Part shown: positions 1 to 8,325 of the stretch, piece by piece
How positions within the stretch are numbered: the stretch's first letter is position 1
Layout of the letters: each line of letters opens with the position of its first letter
Origin: Brevibacillus laterosporus
GTDB lineage: Bacteria; Bacillota; Bacilli; Brevibacillales; Brevibacillaceae
Length of the DNA stretch: 64,000 nt
NCBI GenBank assembly: GCA_007833815.1
Contig: CP033464.1
Span: forward strand, 1,738,501 to 1,802,500
Direction: 5' to 3'
Translations under genes and position numbers: made by a program
The notes under the pieces: generated by a model
What the model was told of the DNA's origin: nothing
Database searches by the model: none
Seen by the model: the letters and a program-made list of their open reading frames with translations, nothing else

Positions 1-31
1 AAACTTCGTAAATAAAATAAAAAAAACAGGC

Positions 32-71
32 AAAAAACCGACTTCTCCTCTTAACGGATAAGTCGGTTTTT
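32..71. terminator. Bidirectional intrinsic terminator
   Basis: A 12-bp perfect stem (AAAAACCGACTT at 33-44 pairing with 60-71) has T-rich flanks on both strands. It could end a plus-strand gene lying upstream of the window or the minus-strand acetyltransferase transcript. The rest of bases 1-197 shows no gene. Confidence 0.7.
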
Positions 72-197
72 CAATGGTAGCTTACTTCTTGTTCTATCGT
101 TCTACCTACACTCCAAACAGAATGAGATTACCCAGAAAATCACAGGAATCACTCATTTATTTGGTCAAATCGAGAATGTTGCATGCATAGATCTCCT

Positions 198-704
198 TTA
201 CAAGAATTTCGCCATACACATAATCGGTTGCGTCAGTTTGCCTACAGAGGCAGTTACTTGTCGATACTGTTCGAAACCTAATCTCCCCCAAAAGTTTAGA
301 GCGGATTGATTGGAGGCAATGACACCAATGTGTATAGTGTTTTTTTTCAATGAACGAAAGTATTCTTCTAGCATAAGATAGGCTTTTTTCCCGTAGCCTT
401 TTCCTTGGTAGCTCGAATCTATTAACAACAAGCCAATCCAAGGTTTTTGATCGTTTGGATTTTCTATTAGGATATGAGAGATTCCAATTATCTTGCCTAA
501 ATGCCGAATGGCAAGCCAATGACCGGATGCATATTTGTTCGTGTCCGAATATTCTTGGTTTAGTTCAGCCAGAGTCAAGATAGGCTCTCCGTTTGTTATT
601 ACATTGTAGTTTGGATTGCTGTTATATATATCAACTGCGAGAGAAAGTTCCTGCTGTTCTAATGGATTGATGAGTAAGTCATCGTTAAGAAAAGTAAGGA
701 TCAT
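198..704 (-). CDS. GNAT family N-acetyltransferase
   Basis: Predicted acetyl-CoA dependent N-acyltransferase of 168 residues; substrate unknown. The acetyl-CoA loop is visible as SSYQGKGYGKKAY in the second half, followed by SALNFWGRLGFEQYR, the usual C-terminal GNAT motif (NxxAxxFWxxxGF). An in-frame start 12 codons upstream (740) would overlap the preceding DinB gene; I chose the ATG at 704 because it directly follows the DinB stop (TAA, one base, ATG) with GGAG 12 nt upstream, which suggests translational coupling. It forms a two-gene operon with the DinB protein. Confidence 0.8.
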   Translation of the reverse strand: MILTFLNDDLLINPLEQQELSLAVDIYNSNPNYNVITNGEPILTLAELNQEYSDTNKYASGHWLAIRHLGKIIGISHILIENPNDQKPWIGLLLIDSSYQGKGYGKKAYLMLEEYFRSLKKNTIHIGVIASNQSALNFWGRLGFEQYRQVTASVGKLTQPIMCMAKFL

Positions 705-705
705 A

Positions 706-1164
706 TTAGGCTTGAGCTCCGTATTTTTTGATCCAGCCAATTTGACCAGCGTGATAGCCTTTGTGATAAATCAACATGCCAAAAGCATCACGTGGGGTTA
801 TGACACCAATACGAGATTCGACTGGTTGATCCCAGCTTTCTTCAGGCAATAATTCCATTGACTTTAGGACAAATTGACTGGCACGCTCGGTGTAATCCAT
901 CAAATCGTTCAGATTTGTCCAGACGCCTGTGTCTATGACTTTTCCTAGGGTGTATATGCCTTCCTCTTTGGTAGGTGTCTGGTTAAAAAACATCTGAGAA
1001 AAGGCATATTCCACCTCAGCTATATGTCTGATGAGAAAACCAATTGAGTTGGTAGCAGGGGGAATCTTCCACGATAGCTGCTCTTCATTGATTCCTTGCA
1101 ATAAAGCTAGATATCGTTTCTGATGAGCGGAATGGTACTGCGGTAGTAATTCTTGTACAATCAT
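706..1164 (-). CDS. DinB family protein
   Basis: DinB/YfiT-type four-helix-bundle protein, about 152 residues. The family usually binds a divalent metal through three histidines; candidates here are the His in LIRHIAEVEY (near residue 47) and the HKGYHAG pair near residue 135. DinB proteins include thiol-dependent transferases and DNA-damage-inducible proteins of unknown function, so the reaction cannot be named. The ATG at 1164 is preferred over a GTG at 1173 because GAAAGGG lies 8 nt before it. It is the first gene of a pair with the acetyltransferase downstream. Confidence 0.75.
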   Translation of the reverse strand: MIVQELLPQYHSAHQKRYLALLQGINEEQLSWKIPPATNSIGFLIRHIAEVEYAFSQMFFNQTPTKEEGIYTLGKVIDTGVWTNLNDLMDYTERASQFVLKSMELLPEESWDQPVESRIGVITPRDAFGMLIYHKGYHAGQIGWIKKYGAQA

Positions 1165-1258
1165 AAGACACACCCTTTCTTAACATATGATGCATAAGCC
1201 TTGTCATTTATTATAGGGGAAAATTTTTGAAATTTCACGCAAGAAAAAAAGAAAAATG

Positions 1259-1286
1259 TTCACGTTCTATTAGAATCGTATATAAT
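1259..1286 (+). promoter_or_regulatory. Candidate sigma-A promoter of the thioesterase gene
   Basis: A TATAAT at 1281-1286 is preceded by TTCACG at 1259-1264 (16-nt spacer). The -10 matches perfectly and the -35 is 4/6. It sits about 30 bp before the start codon of the thioesterase, with AAGGAGG between. Confidence 0.5.
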
Positions 1287-1317
1287 CAAAAAAAGGGAAA
1301 ATAAGGAGGCTACAGAC

Positions 1318-1737
1318 ATGGCACATATCTTTGCCTTTACGGTTCGTTCTACCGAAGTAGATTTCATTGGTCATGTGAACAATGCCAAATATCTGGAATA
1401 TATGGAATGGGCTCGCTTTGACTGGTTAATCACTGAAGGCTATACTATAGAAGAGCTACAGAAACGGCATATTTTCCCGGTTGTTGTGAATATGAATGTT
1501 AATTATCGTAGTGAACTAATCATGGGCGATGAGATTAGTATTCAAACAACCTTGGTTAATGTAGGCAAACGTAGCTTTGTGATCAAGCATGAATTGTATC
1601 ATGAGAAAAAGGGCTTGGTCGCAGACGGCTTGGTTACGATGGTCATGATTGATCAGACGGAGCGTCGTGCTGTTGAACTACCTGACGAGTTGAAAGAGTT
1701 ATTTCTTTCTGTACAGAAAGAAGAACTGATTCCCTAA
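1318..1737 (+). CDS. Acyl-CoA thioesterase, 4HBT/YbgC type
   Basis: Hot-dog fold thioesterase of 139 residues, expected to hydrolyse acyl-CoA or acyl-ACP thioesters in the cytoplasm. The N-terminal signature TEVDFIGHVNNAKYLEYMEWAR carries the catalytic Asp15 and the GHVNNxxY helix of the 4-hydroxybenzoyl-CoA thioesterase family, and the length is typical. AAGGAGG sits 8 nt before the ATG. It is monocistronic, with its own promoter upstream and a terminator downstream. The natural substrate cannot be read from the sequence. Confidence 0.85.
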   Translation: MAHIFAFTVRSTEVDFIGHVNNAKYLEYMEWARFDWLITEGYTIEELQKRHIFPVVVNMNVNYRSELIMGDEISIQTTLVNVGKRSFVIKHELYHEKKGLVADGLVTMVMIDQTERRAVELPDELKELFLSVQKEELIP

Positions 1738-1792
1738 GCGATTGCTTTTGTAAAAGAATGTACTCTTTTTGGGAATAATAATGCATGCTCCC

Positions 1793-1822
1793 TACCCTCC
1801 GCTAGCGGGGGGTTATTTCTTT
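1793..1822 (+). terminator. Intrinsic terminator after the thioesterase gene
   Basis: The stem ACCCTCCGC/GCGGGGGGT (one T-G pair) is followed by TATTTCTTTT. Confidence 0.65.
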
Positions 1823-1864
1823 TAATAAGGGAAAATGGAGGAGGAGAGGATTTAGAAAGAAAGG

Positions 1865-1905
1865 TTGACAATTCCTTTTTTGTAAAACATAATCAACTAT
1901 TATGT
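1865..1905 (+). promoter_or_regulatory. Promoter with overlapping inverted-repeat operator, DHA2 efflux gene
   Basis: TTGACA at 1865-1870, a 17-nt spacer and CATAAT at 1888-1893 make a near-consensus sigma-A promoter. The -10 lies inside a perfect 7-bp inverted repeat (ACATAAT, 5-nt spacer, ATTATGT; 1887-1905), a placement typical of a repressor site. No regulator gene adjoins the pump, so the repressor would act in trans. Confidence 0.6.
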
Positions 1906-1949
1906 ATAGAAAATATGAATTTAAGTAGGAAGAAAAAAGGGGTACGAAC

Positions 1950-3323
1950 ATGGTACGTTCTAAAAAAAGCATTTTGACTGCCTTGATGGTAACAACATTT
2001 TTAACAGCCATTGATACGACGGTAGTCACAACAGCAATGCCTGCCATCGCAAATGATCTGGGTCAAACGACGCTCATTTCATGGGTTTTCTCCATTTATT
2101 TACTGACAACGGCTGTTACGACTCCTATTTATGGTAAGCTTGCCGATTTGTTTGGACGGAAAAAAATCTTCTTATTTGGTACGACAGTTTTTTTGATAGG
2201 TTCATTTTTATGCGGCTTGTCTAGCTCGATGACGCAGCTCATGCTGTACCGAGGTATTCAAGGATTGGGAGCGGGTGCTGTTCAACCTATCACAATGACA
2301 ATTATTGGGGATTTGTATACGCAGGAAGAGCGCGCTAAATTGATGGGGTTATTTAGTGCCGTATGGGGAGTAGCAGCGATTGTAGGACCTGTAGTCGGTG
2401 GATTTTTTGTAGATTATGTAGCTTGGGAATGGATTTTTTATATTAATATTCCAATCGGACTTGTTAGTATTTTTATGATTTCAAAACACTTCCAAGAAGA
2501 GCTTACTCCGAAAAAGGTTCACATAGATTATTGGGGTGCGTTGTTCTTTACCGGTAGTTTGGTTACATTCTTGTACACGCTGTTAGCAGAGGGAGAGGGA
2601 CAAGGAATCAACTTAAATACAACAACGATTTCCTTACTTATTGTCAGTTTCATTTTATTTTGTATCTTTATTGCTATTGAAAAGCGTACACCTGAACCGA
2701 TGCTACCGTTACCCTTATTTAAACGACGCTTGATTGCAACTTCTCAAGTTATTTCTGCTTTGCATGGGGCTTTGTTAATTGGTGTATCGGTTTATATGCC
2801 AAATTGGCTTATCAACATTGTCGGACTATCCGCAACGCTTGCGGGAATCGTCGTTCTGCCATTATCTCTAGGCTGGCCATTAGCAGCTTCTGTAGGGGGA
2901 CGTTACTACAGTCGTCTGGGGTATAAATGGTTGGTCGTGATTGGTGGATTTTTCTTTTTGGTTGGTCAACTATTACTATCGTTTCTCACACCAGCAACGT
3001 CCGTTTTCTATATCGGCTTCTTGATGTTTATTCTCGGTCTAGGATTCGGTCTTACTATGACTGCTATCACGATTGCGGTACAAAGCAGCGTCGGCTGGCG
3101 TCAGCGCGGTGTAGCGACTAGTTCAGTACAATTCATGAGAACTATGGGACAAACCGTTGGGATTACGATGTTCGGTGCCGTATTTAATATGTATTTGATG
3201 CAAGGACAAATGGAAACGGGATTGCTTAAGGTATTCCATGCCTTATTTGTAACGGCGATTATTGGGATATTTGTAACCATTCTGTTGCCGAAAAAAGCTG
3301 AGCAGGTGGAAGAAGGGCACTAA
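1950..3323 (+). CDS. MFS transporter, DHA2 (EmrB/QacA) family
   Basis: Proton-coupled multidrug efflux pump of the cytoplasmic membrane, 457 residues. Motif D1 (AIDTTVVTTAMP) lies in helix 1, motif A (GKLADLFGRKK) between helices 2 and 3, and motif C (GPVVGGFFVDY) in helix 5, followed by WEWIFYINIPIG, a hallmark of the 14-helix DHA2 group. The protein is somewhat shorter than QacA (about 514), mainly through a short C-terminus. AAAGGGG sits 7 nt before the ATG. Substrates cannot be predicted. Confidence 0.88.
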   Translation: MVRSKKSILTALMVTTFLTAIDTTVVTTAMPAIANDLGQTTLISWVFSIYLLTTAVTTPIYGKLADLFGRKKIFLFGTTVFLIGSFLCGLSSSMTQLMLYRGIQGLGAGAVQPITMTIIGDLYTQEERAKLMGLFSAVWGVAAIVGPVVGGFFVDYVAWEWIFYINIPIGLVSIFMISKHFQEELTPKKVHIDYWGALFFTGSLVTFLYTLLAEGEGQGINLNTTTISLLIVSFILFCIFIAIEKRTPEPMLPLPLFKRRLIATSQVISALHGALLIGVSVYMPNWLINIVGLSATLAGIVVLPLSLGWPLAASVGGRYYSRLGYKWLVVIGGFFFLVGQLLLSFLTPATSVFYIGFLMFILGLGFGLTMTAITIAVQSSVGWRQRGVATSSVQFMRTMGQTVGITMFGAVFNMYLMQGQMETGLLKVFHALFVTAIIGIFVTILLPKKAEQVEEGH

Positions 3324-3331
3324 TAGTAACA

Positions 3332-3384
3332 AGCAAGATCGACTGATAGGTGATTACAAGCCCCTAGCGATCTTGCTTTTTTTC
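3332..3384 (+). terminator. Intrinsic terminator after the DHA2 gene
   Basis: The 10-bp stem AGCAAGATCG/CGATCTTGCT is followed by a run of seven T. Confidence 0.8.
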
Positions 3385-3548
3385 TATGTAAACATACCGA
3401 CTCTTTGGTACTGTTCAGATGCTCGTGTATTAGTTTTCATTCAACCCTGTATTTTGCTTTATCACATGTAAGATTATCTTGTTACTCTCACTACGTTCAT
3501 GGTACGATGGGCAAAATCTATTAAACAGTGTAATAAGGAGGATACAGC

Positions 3549-4238
3549 ATGAAAACAATCGGTCTGTTAGGTGGTATGAGCTGGGAATCTACTACTGAAT
3601 ATTACAAACACATCAATCAGATGGTGAATCAACGAGTCGGAGCACTTGCATCAGCTACATGTGTTGTATACTCCGTTAATTTTGAAGAGATTGTTCAGTG
3701 TCAAAAAGAAGGTCGCTGGGACGATGCCGCCAAGATATTGGGTGAAGCAGCAGAACGTATAGAGAAGGCGGGGGCTGATTGTCTGCTTGTTTGCACCAAT
3801 ACCATGCATAAGATTGCCAATCAAATATCTGCTCACAGCACATTACCCTTTTTACATATTGCAGATGCAACAGCAGAAAAAATTCGGGAGAAAAGGCTTC
3901 AAAAAGTAGGATTGTTAGGCACAAAGTTTACGATGGAGCAGGATTTCTTTATTGAAAAAATGAAAGAGCACGGCATTGAGATTATTGTACCAGCAGAGAA
4001 AGATCGCGATCTTGTTCATCAGGTTATTTTTGATGAGCTTTGCAAAGGGGTCATTACACAAGCATCACGACATGCCTACCAGCAAATTATGGATGGCTTG
4101 GTTAAGGCGGGAGCAGAGGGTATTATTCTTGGCTGTACGGAAATTACATTATTGGTTGACCCAAATGATGCAACTGTTCCACTGTTTGACACCACGCGGA
4201 TACATGCGGCAAAAGCAGTTGATTTTGCGTTAGAATAA
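3549..4238 (+). CDS. Aspartate/glutamate racemase family protein (YgeA-like)
   Basis: PLP-independent amino-acid racemase of 229 residues, expected to interconvert L- and D-aspartate or a related amino acid by a two-cysteine mechanism. It begins with IGLLGGMSWEST, diagnostic of the family. The two catalytic cysteines are visible as VCTNTMH (Cys82) and GCTEITLL (about Cys196). D-amino acids serve peptidoglycan and spore physiology in this group of bacteria. AAGGAGG precedes the ATG. It appears monocistronic. Confidence 0.85.
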   Translation: MKTIGLLGGMSWESTTEYYKHINQMVNQRVGALASATCVVYSVNFEEIVQCQKEGRWDDAAKILGEAAERIEKAGADCLLVCTNTMHKIANQISAHSTLPFLHIADATAEKIREKRLQKVGLLGTKFTMEQDFFIEKMKEHGIEIIVPAEKDRDLVHQVIFDELCKGVITQASRHAYQQIMDGLVKAGAEGIILGCTEITLLVDPNDATVPLFDTTRIHAAKAVDFALE

Positions 4239-4273
4239 ACATTTTTATTTTTATCAGAATGGTTTCTTCACTT

Positions 4274-4311
4274 GATTACTAGGCTCGAAGATATATTCGA
4301 GCCTAGTAATC
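4274..4311. terminator. 16-bp perfect hairpin, terminator-like but without a T tract
   Basis: GATTACTAGGCTCGAA (4274-4289) and its exact complement (4296-4311) flank a 6-nt loop. No T run follows on the plus strand; an A6 run at 4313-4318 lies just beyond the right arm. It separates the racemase from the efflux operon and may still terminate or stabilise the racemase mRNA 3' end. Confidence 0.5.
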
Positions 4312-4322
4312 TAAAAAATGTA

Positions 4323-4377
4323 CTGACAGTTACAGAAAAAAGGCATATACTACACATAAAATGAGTGAGTACTCACT
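4323..4377 (+). promoter_or_regulatory. Promoter and palindromic TetR-type operator of the efflux operon
   Basis: CTGACA (4323-4328), a 17-nt spacer and TATACT (4346-4351) form a strong promoter. Just after the expected transcription start lies the perfect 14-bp palindrome AGTGAGTACTCACT (4364-4377), similar to sites bound by TetR/AcrR repressors. The operon ends with a TetR gene, so autoregulation is the natural reading. Confidence 0.7.
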
Positions 4378-4402
4378 TTAAAAAGAAGAGGGTGTCGATC
4401 TG

Positions 4403-5602
4403 ATGCGCAAACGTATTGGGTATGTTCTCCTATGTGTAGGTCTAGGCTTTTCATTAACAGCTTGCTCTGCAAATAAAGAGGAACAAGTCATGTCAGGGAT
4501 GTTGGAAGCGGAAGAACTGCCTATCATTGCGGAGGTGAGTGGCAGTATCTTGAGCATTTCAGTAGCAGAGGGCGCTACGATCCAAAAGGGACAAATTTTG
4601 GCGCAAATAGATCCGAGAAGCTACGAATTAGCTGTTCTAGAAGCAGAGGCGGTCGTACAGCAAGCTACTGCGAAACTAGATGAAGCAAAAGCAGGAAATC
4701 GTAGTCAAACAGTGAAAAAAGGAGCTTCTACAGTTGCCTCCGCAGATGCTAATTTGTTCCTTGCCGAAACTCGCTCAAGACAAGCTACAACGAATGTAGC
4801 CCGCGTCGAAGAACAGGTAAAGCAGGTGGAGCAACAATTATCAGGGGCCAAGGATACACTTACTTTTGAACAAAGACGTCTGCAAGAATCGGAAGCACTC
4901 TTCAACAAAGGAGCCATCACGAAGCGGGAATATGATGTGCAAAAAGAAGTAGCAAATAAAGCGAAGGCACAGGTAGAGCAGTTGAACACACAAGTGGCTA
5001 TGGTAAAAACACAAATAGCTACTGCGGTGGAGGACCAGGCTGCGGCTAGAGCGCAGATTGCTACTGCTCAGGCACAGCGAGAGGGTGCTTATGCCGATTT
5101 AGATTTACTACAAGAAGGTACTACCAACTATACACTTCGTAACTTGTTTGCAATAGAAAAGCAAGCTAAAACAAAATTAGCGAGTACCCAATTACAGAGA
5201 GAGAAAACAAAGCTTGTTGCACCAGCAGATGGCATCATTCTTCGAAAAAATGTGACGGAGGGAGAAGTGGCTAAGACAGGTGCAAGTTTATTTACAATGA
5301 TGAAACAAAATCAACTAAAGGTAAAAGTGTTTATTCCGGAGGCCGAGATTGGCAAAGTGAAAGTGAATGATCAGGTAGCTATAAAAGTAGACGCGTATCC
5401 TGATGAGACTTTTGCAGGGCGAATTCATACAATCTCAGAAAAGGCTGAGTTTACTCCCAGAAATGTGCAAACCAAAAATGAACGTACGAAGCTAGTATTT
5501 GCGGTTACTATATACGCTGAGGAAGGGCTGGATCGTTTAAAACCGGGGATGCCAGCAGATGTGCTGATGGCAAGTGTGAGTAAAGAGGTGAAAAAACCAT
5601 GA
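4403..5602 (+). CDS. HlyD-family efflux adaptor lipoprotein
   Basis: Membrane-fusion type adaptor, 399 residues, that should pair with the ABC transporter encoded next. A signal peptide ends in the lipobox LTAC (Cys21), so it is probably a lipoprotein on the outer face of the membrane. A biotinyl-lipoyl-like segment (VSGSILSISVAEGATIQKGQ) is split from its second half (KLVAPADGIILRKNVTEGE) by a long Ala/Gln/Lys-rich coiled coil (about residues 70-260), then a beta-barrel domain follows. The stop overlaps the ATPase start by 4 nt (ATGA). It is the first gene of a four-gene operon. Confidence 0.88.
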   Translation: MRKRIGYVLLCVGLGFSLTACSANKEEQVMSGMLEAEELPIIAEVSGSILSISVAEGATIQKGQILAQIDPRSYELAVLEAEAVVQQATAKLDEAKAGNRSQTVKKGASTVASADANLFLAETRSRQATTNVARVEEQVKQVEQQLSGAKDTLTFEQRRLQESEALFNKGAITKREYDVQKEVANKAKAQVEQLNTQVAMVKTQIATAVEDQAAARAQIATAQAQREGAYADLDLLQEGTTNYTLRNLFAIEKQAKTKLASTQLQREKTKLVAPADGIILRKNVTEGEVAKTGASLFTMMKQNQLKVKVFIPEAEIGKVKVNDQVAIKVDAYPDETFAGRIHTISEKAEFTPRNVQTKNERTKLVFAVTIYAEEGLDRLKPGMPADVLMASVSKEVKKP

Positions 5603-6387
5603 CCCCTCATACATTTGCCATTCATTGCAAGCAATTGACCAAGCGGTTTAAAGATCGAGTTGCAGTTAATCAGTTGTCTATCTCCATTAAGAAAGGCTCC
5701 ATTTATGGATTTTTGGGACCAAACGGATCAGGTAAATCAACGACAATCCGCATGCTGTGCGGTCTGTTAACTCCATCTTCGGGGACAGGGGAGGTTCTTG
5801 GTTATGACGTAATGACCCAAAGTGAAGAGATTAAGCAACGGATCGGGTATATGTCACAAAGGTTTAGCTTGTATGAAGATTTAACGGTGGATGAAAATCT
5901 AGAATTTTATGCAGGGATTTATGGAATCAAAGGAGACCGAAAAAAACAACGAAAACAAGAACTGATAGAAATGGCGGGATTAGCTGGCAGGGAAAAACAG
6001 TTAGCAGGTTCTTTATCGGGTGGTTGGAAACAACGTCTGGCTCTCTCATGTGCATTATTACATGAGCCGGAATTGTTGATATTAGATGAACCTACTGCTG
6101 GCGTGGACCCAGTATCGCGGCGGATATTCTGGGAGGTTATCCATGAGTTGGCGGAACAGGGTATTACCATTTTGGTAACCACTCACTATATGGATGAAGC
6201 TCAGACATGTGATTGGATTGGATTTATCTTTTTTGGCAACTTACTGGCTCAGGGCACACCACAACAGCTGATGGAGGAGCTAGGTGAAGACAATTTGGAG
6301 GATGTGTTTATCCAGCTAGTAAAACAAGAAGAAGATAGGCTAGCAGTTAGTTCTAATAATGAAGAGGAAGCGAGGGATCGTCGATGA
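5599..6387 (+). CDS. ABC transporter ATP-binding protein (DrrA/YbhF type)
   Basis: Nucleotide-binding subunit of a multidrug-type ABC-2 exporter, 262 residues. Walker A is GPNGSGKSTT, the signature is LSGGWKQR (a Trp variant common in this subgroup), Walker B with the D-loop is LLILDEPTAGVDP, and the switch His lies in TTHYMDEA. It overlaps the adaptor gene upstream and the permease gene downstream by 4 nt each, so the three are translationally coupled. The likely complex is adaptor plus one or two ATPase and permease subunits. Confidence 0.9.
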   Translation: MTPHTFAIHCKQLTKRFKDRVAVNQLSISIKKGSIYGFLGPNGSGKSTTIRMLCGLLTPSSGTGEVLGYDVMTQSEEIKQRIGYMSQRFSLYEDLTVDENLEFYAGIYGIKGDRKKQRKQELIEMAGLAGREKQLAGSLSGGWKQRLALSCALLHEPELLILDEPTAGVDPVSRRIFWEVIHELAEQGITILVTTHYMDEAQTCDWIGFIFFGNLLAQGTPQQLMEELGEDNLEDVFIQLVKQEEDRLAVSSNNEEEARDRR

Positions 6388-7523
6388 AACGTTTCTCGCT
6401 AAACAGATATTGGGCGATCGTAAAAAAAGAAATTATTCAGATTAGGCGAGATAAAGCCAGCTTTGCCATTGCGCTTGGGATGCCTATTATGATGATTTTT
6501 CTATTTGGGTATGCGATGAATACTGACGTTTCCCATTTGAAGACTGTCATTTGGGATCAAAGTCATTCAGCAGAAAGCCGTGAAATCATAGCTAACCTAG
6601 AGAATACAGAAATCTATCAAGTGAATTCTTATGCTAACAGCTATCAGGAACTGGAAACAGTGATAGACAAAGGTGAAGCCGATGTGGCAGTTGTCATTCC
6701 ACCAGATTACGCCAATAAACGTGATAACAATGAAGCAGTTTCCATTCAAATGCTAATCAACGGATCTGATCCAAACGTTGCTCGTACAGCGTACACCAAT
6801 GCCATTCTGATCGTGCAAAATAAAGCGATGAACATTCAGGAGCAACTATTGCAAAAACAGGGTATGGGCAAAATGGAGTTACCACTTCAGTTGGAAACAC
6901 GAGTCTTGTTTAACCCCAATATGGAGAGTATTGTGTTTAATATTCCAGGTTTAATTGGGCTCATTATGCAAAACGTCATCATGATTTTAACAGCGTTCTC
7001 TATGGTCAGGGAAAAAGAACGCGGAACGATGGAGCAATTAATCGTCACTCCGATCCAAACACTGGAACTATTACTAGGCAAAATAACTCCCTACATCTTT
7101 ATAGGTCTGTTTTCTTTTACGATCGTCTTGTCGTTAGGGGTGTTTTGGTTTGGGGTACCAGTCAAAGGCAGTTTTTTACTTTTAGTCTGTCTCTCTTTGC
7201 TATTTTTGATCGCTACACTTACTCTTGGCATCATGATTTCTACCATCTCCAAGACGCAATTGCAGGCGATGCAGCTTTCGTTTGCTTTTATTTTACCTAG
7301 TGTGCTGTTATCTGGGTTTATGTTTCCTCGAGATACGATGCCGCTCGTGATACAATGGATTGGATCGATTGTCCCACTAACCTATTTTTTGGAAATATTG
7401 AGGGGCATTTTCTTAAAAGGAATTGGCTTAGAAGCATTATGGATGAATGTGATGGGGTTACTCGTATTTTTTATGCTCATTATCAGCATTGCGATGCTAC
7501 GGTTTCGGAAAAGAATGGATTAA
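6384..7523 (+). CDS. ABC-2 type permease (YbhR/YhhJ-like)
   Basis: Membrane subunit of the exporter, 379 residues. One N-terminal helix (about residues 24-44) is followed by a large extracytoplasmic domain (to about residue 175) and five more helices in the C-terminal half. The stretch FSMVREKERGTMEQLIVTPI is the typical ABC-2 membrane motif, and LSGFMFPRDTMP precedes the last helices. It overlaps the ATPase by 4 nt and is followed after 24 nt by the TetR gene. Confidence 0.88.
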   Translation: MKRFSLNRYWAIVKKEIIQIRRDKASFAIALGMPIMMIFLFGYAMNTDVSHLKTVIWDQSHSAESREIIANLENTEIYQVNSYANSYQELETVIDKGEADVAVVIPPDYANKRDNNEAVSIQMLINGSDPNVARTAYTNAILIVQNKAMNIQEQLLQKQGMGKMELPLQLETRVLFNPNMESIVFNIPGLIGLIMQNVIMILTAFSMVREKERGTMEQLIVTPIQTLELLLGKITPYIFIGLFSFTIVLSLGVFWFGVPVKGSFLLLVCLSLLFLIATLTLGIMISTISKTQLQAMQLSFAFILPSVLLSGFMFPRDTMPLVIQWIGSIVPLTYFLEILRGIFLKGIGLEALWMNVMGLLVFFMLIISIAMLRFRKRMD

Positions 7524-7547
7524 TGTTGGATGAGGAGGGAAACGTTC

Positions 7548-8219
7548 TTGGAACAACAGTCATTTGATGAGGTATTGCAAGTCTTTTTGGAAGAGAATAA
7601 AACGGATGATCAAATGACGGAGAAACAACGCAGCATTATGCAAGCAGCGGTCAAGTTATTTGCCTCCAAAGGTTTTCATGCAAGCTCCACAGCGGAAATC
7701 GCCAAAGAAGCAGGAGTAGCGGAAGGCACGATCTTTCGTCATTATAAATCAAAAAAAGATATCTTAATTGCTGTCGTAGCACCGATCATTATCAAGTTTG
7801 CTAAACCCTATATTTTTAAAGATGTTTATAAAATAGTGGGGAATGGAGCTGAAAAACCGATTGCCGAATTATTAACGGAGCTCATTAAGAATCGGTTTGA
7901 GTTGCTGGAGATGAATCAGAAGACCTTTCGAATTTTGCTTCAGGAAGCTTTTTTTCATGAAGAATTACGTGAGGTTTTGTTGCAATCGATTGTCAGAGAA
8001 CTAAAAGGTTTTGCTAAAATCGCTGTGGAACAGCGTATTGCTACAGGAGAATTGCGAGATTTACCACCAGAAATCGTGGTGCGCGTTTTAATCGCAAGCG
8101 TAGCAAGCATTTTGTTATTTAAGAACACAATTGATCCAGAAGAATATCGTTTGCATAGCGACGAAGAGCATATAAGGTATACGTTAGATATTTTGTTAAA
8201 CGGGTTGCTTCCACGCTAA
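7548..8219 (+). CDS. TetR/AcrR family transcriptional regulator
   Basis: Repressor of 223 residues with an N-terminal TetR helix-turn-helix (AVKLFASKGFHASSTAEIAKEAGVAEGTIFRHYKSK, residues about 30-65) and a C-terminal ligand-sensing region. An ATG at 7530 in the same frame is a poor start because the AGGAGGG at 7533-7539 would lie inside the gene; the TTG at 7548, 8 nt after that site, is the better start. As last gene of the efflux operon it probably represses the promoter through the palindrome at 4364-4377. Confidence 0.85.
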   Translation: MEQQSFDEVLQVFLEENKTDDQMTEKQRSIMQAAVKLFASKGFHASSTAEIAKEAGVAEGTIFRHYKSKKDILIAVVAPIIIKFAKPYIFKDVYKIVGNGAEKPIAELLTELIKNRFELLEMNQKTFRILLQEAFFHEELREVLLQSIVRELKGFAKIAVEQRIATGELRDLPPEIVVRVLIASVASILLFKNTIDPEEYRLHSDEEHIRYTLDILLNGLLPR

Positions 8220-8242
8220 TCGGAAGTAAAGATTTAAAAAAT

Positions 8243-8276
8243 AGACCTCCCTTAATCCAGAAAATCGGGGAGGTCT
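8243..8276. terminator. Intrinsic terminator between convergent genes
   Basis: The 9-bp stem AGACCTCCC/GGGAGGTCT lies between the TetR gene and the convergent EamA gene. The T-rich flank (ATTTTTTAAATC) is on the minus strand, so it best fits the EamA transcript. Confidence 0.6.
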
Positions 8277-8325
8277 GTTCTGCACTTAGTTATTTGAAGG
8301 GGCATCCGCGTTCTATCTATGAGCC

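Noticed and set aside
6010-6050. LSGGWKQR signature in the efflux ATPase as a damaged motif
   Set aside because: Trp at this position is common in the DrrA/YbhF subgroup and the other motifs are intact.
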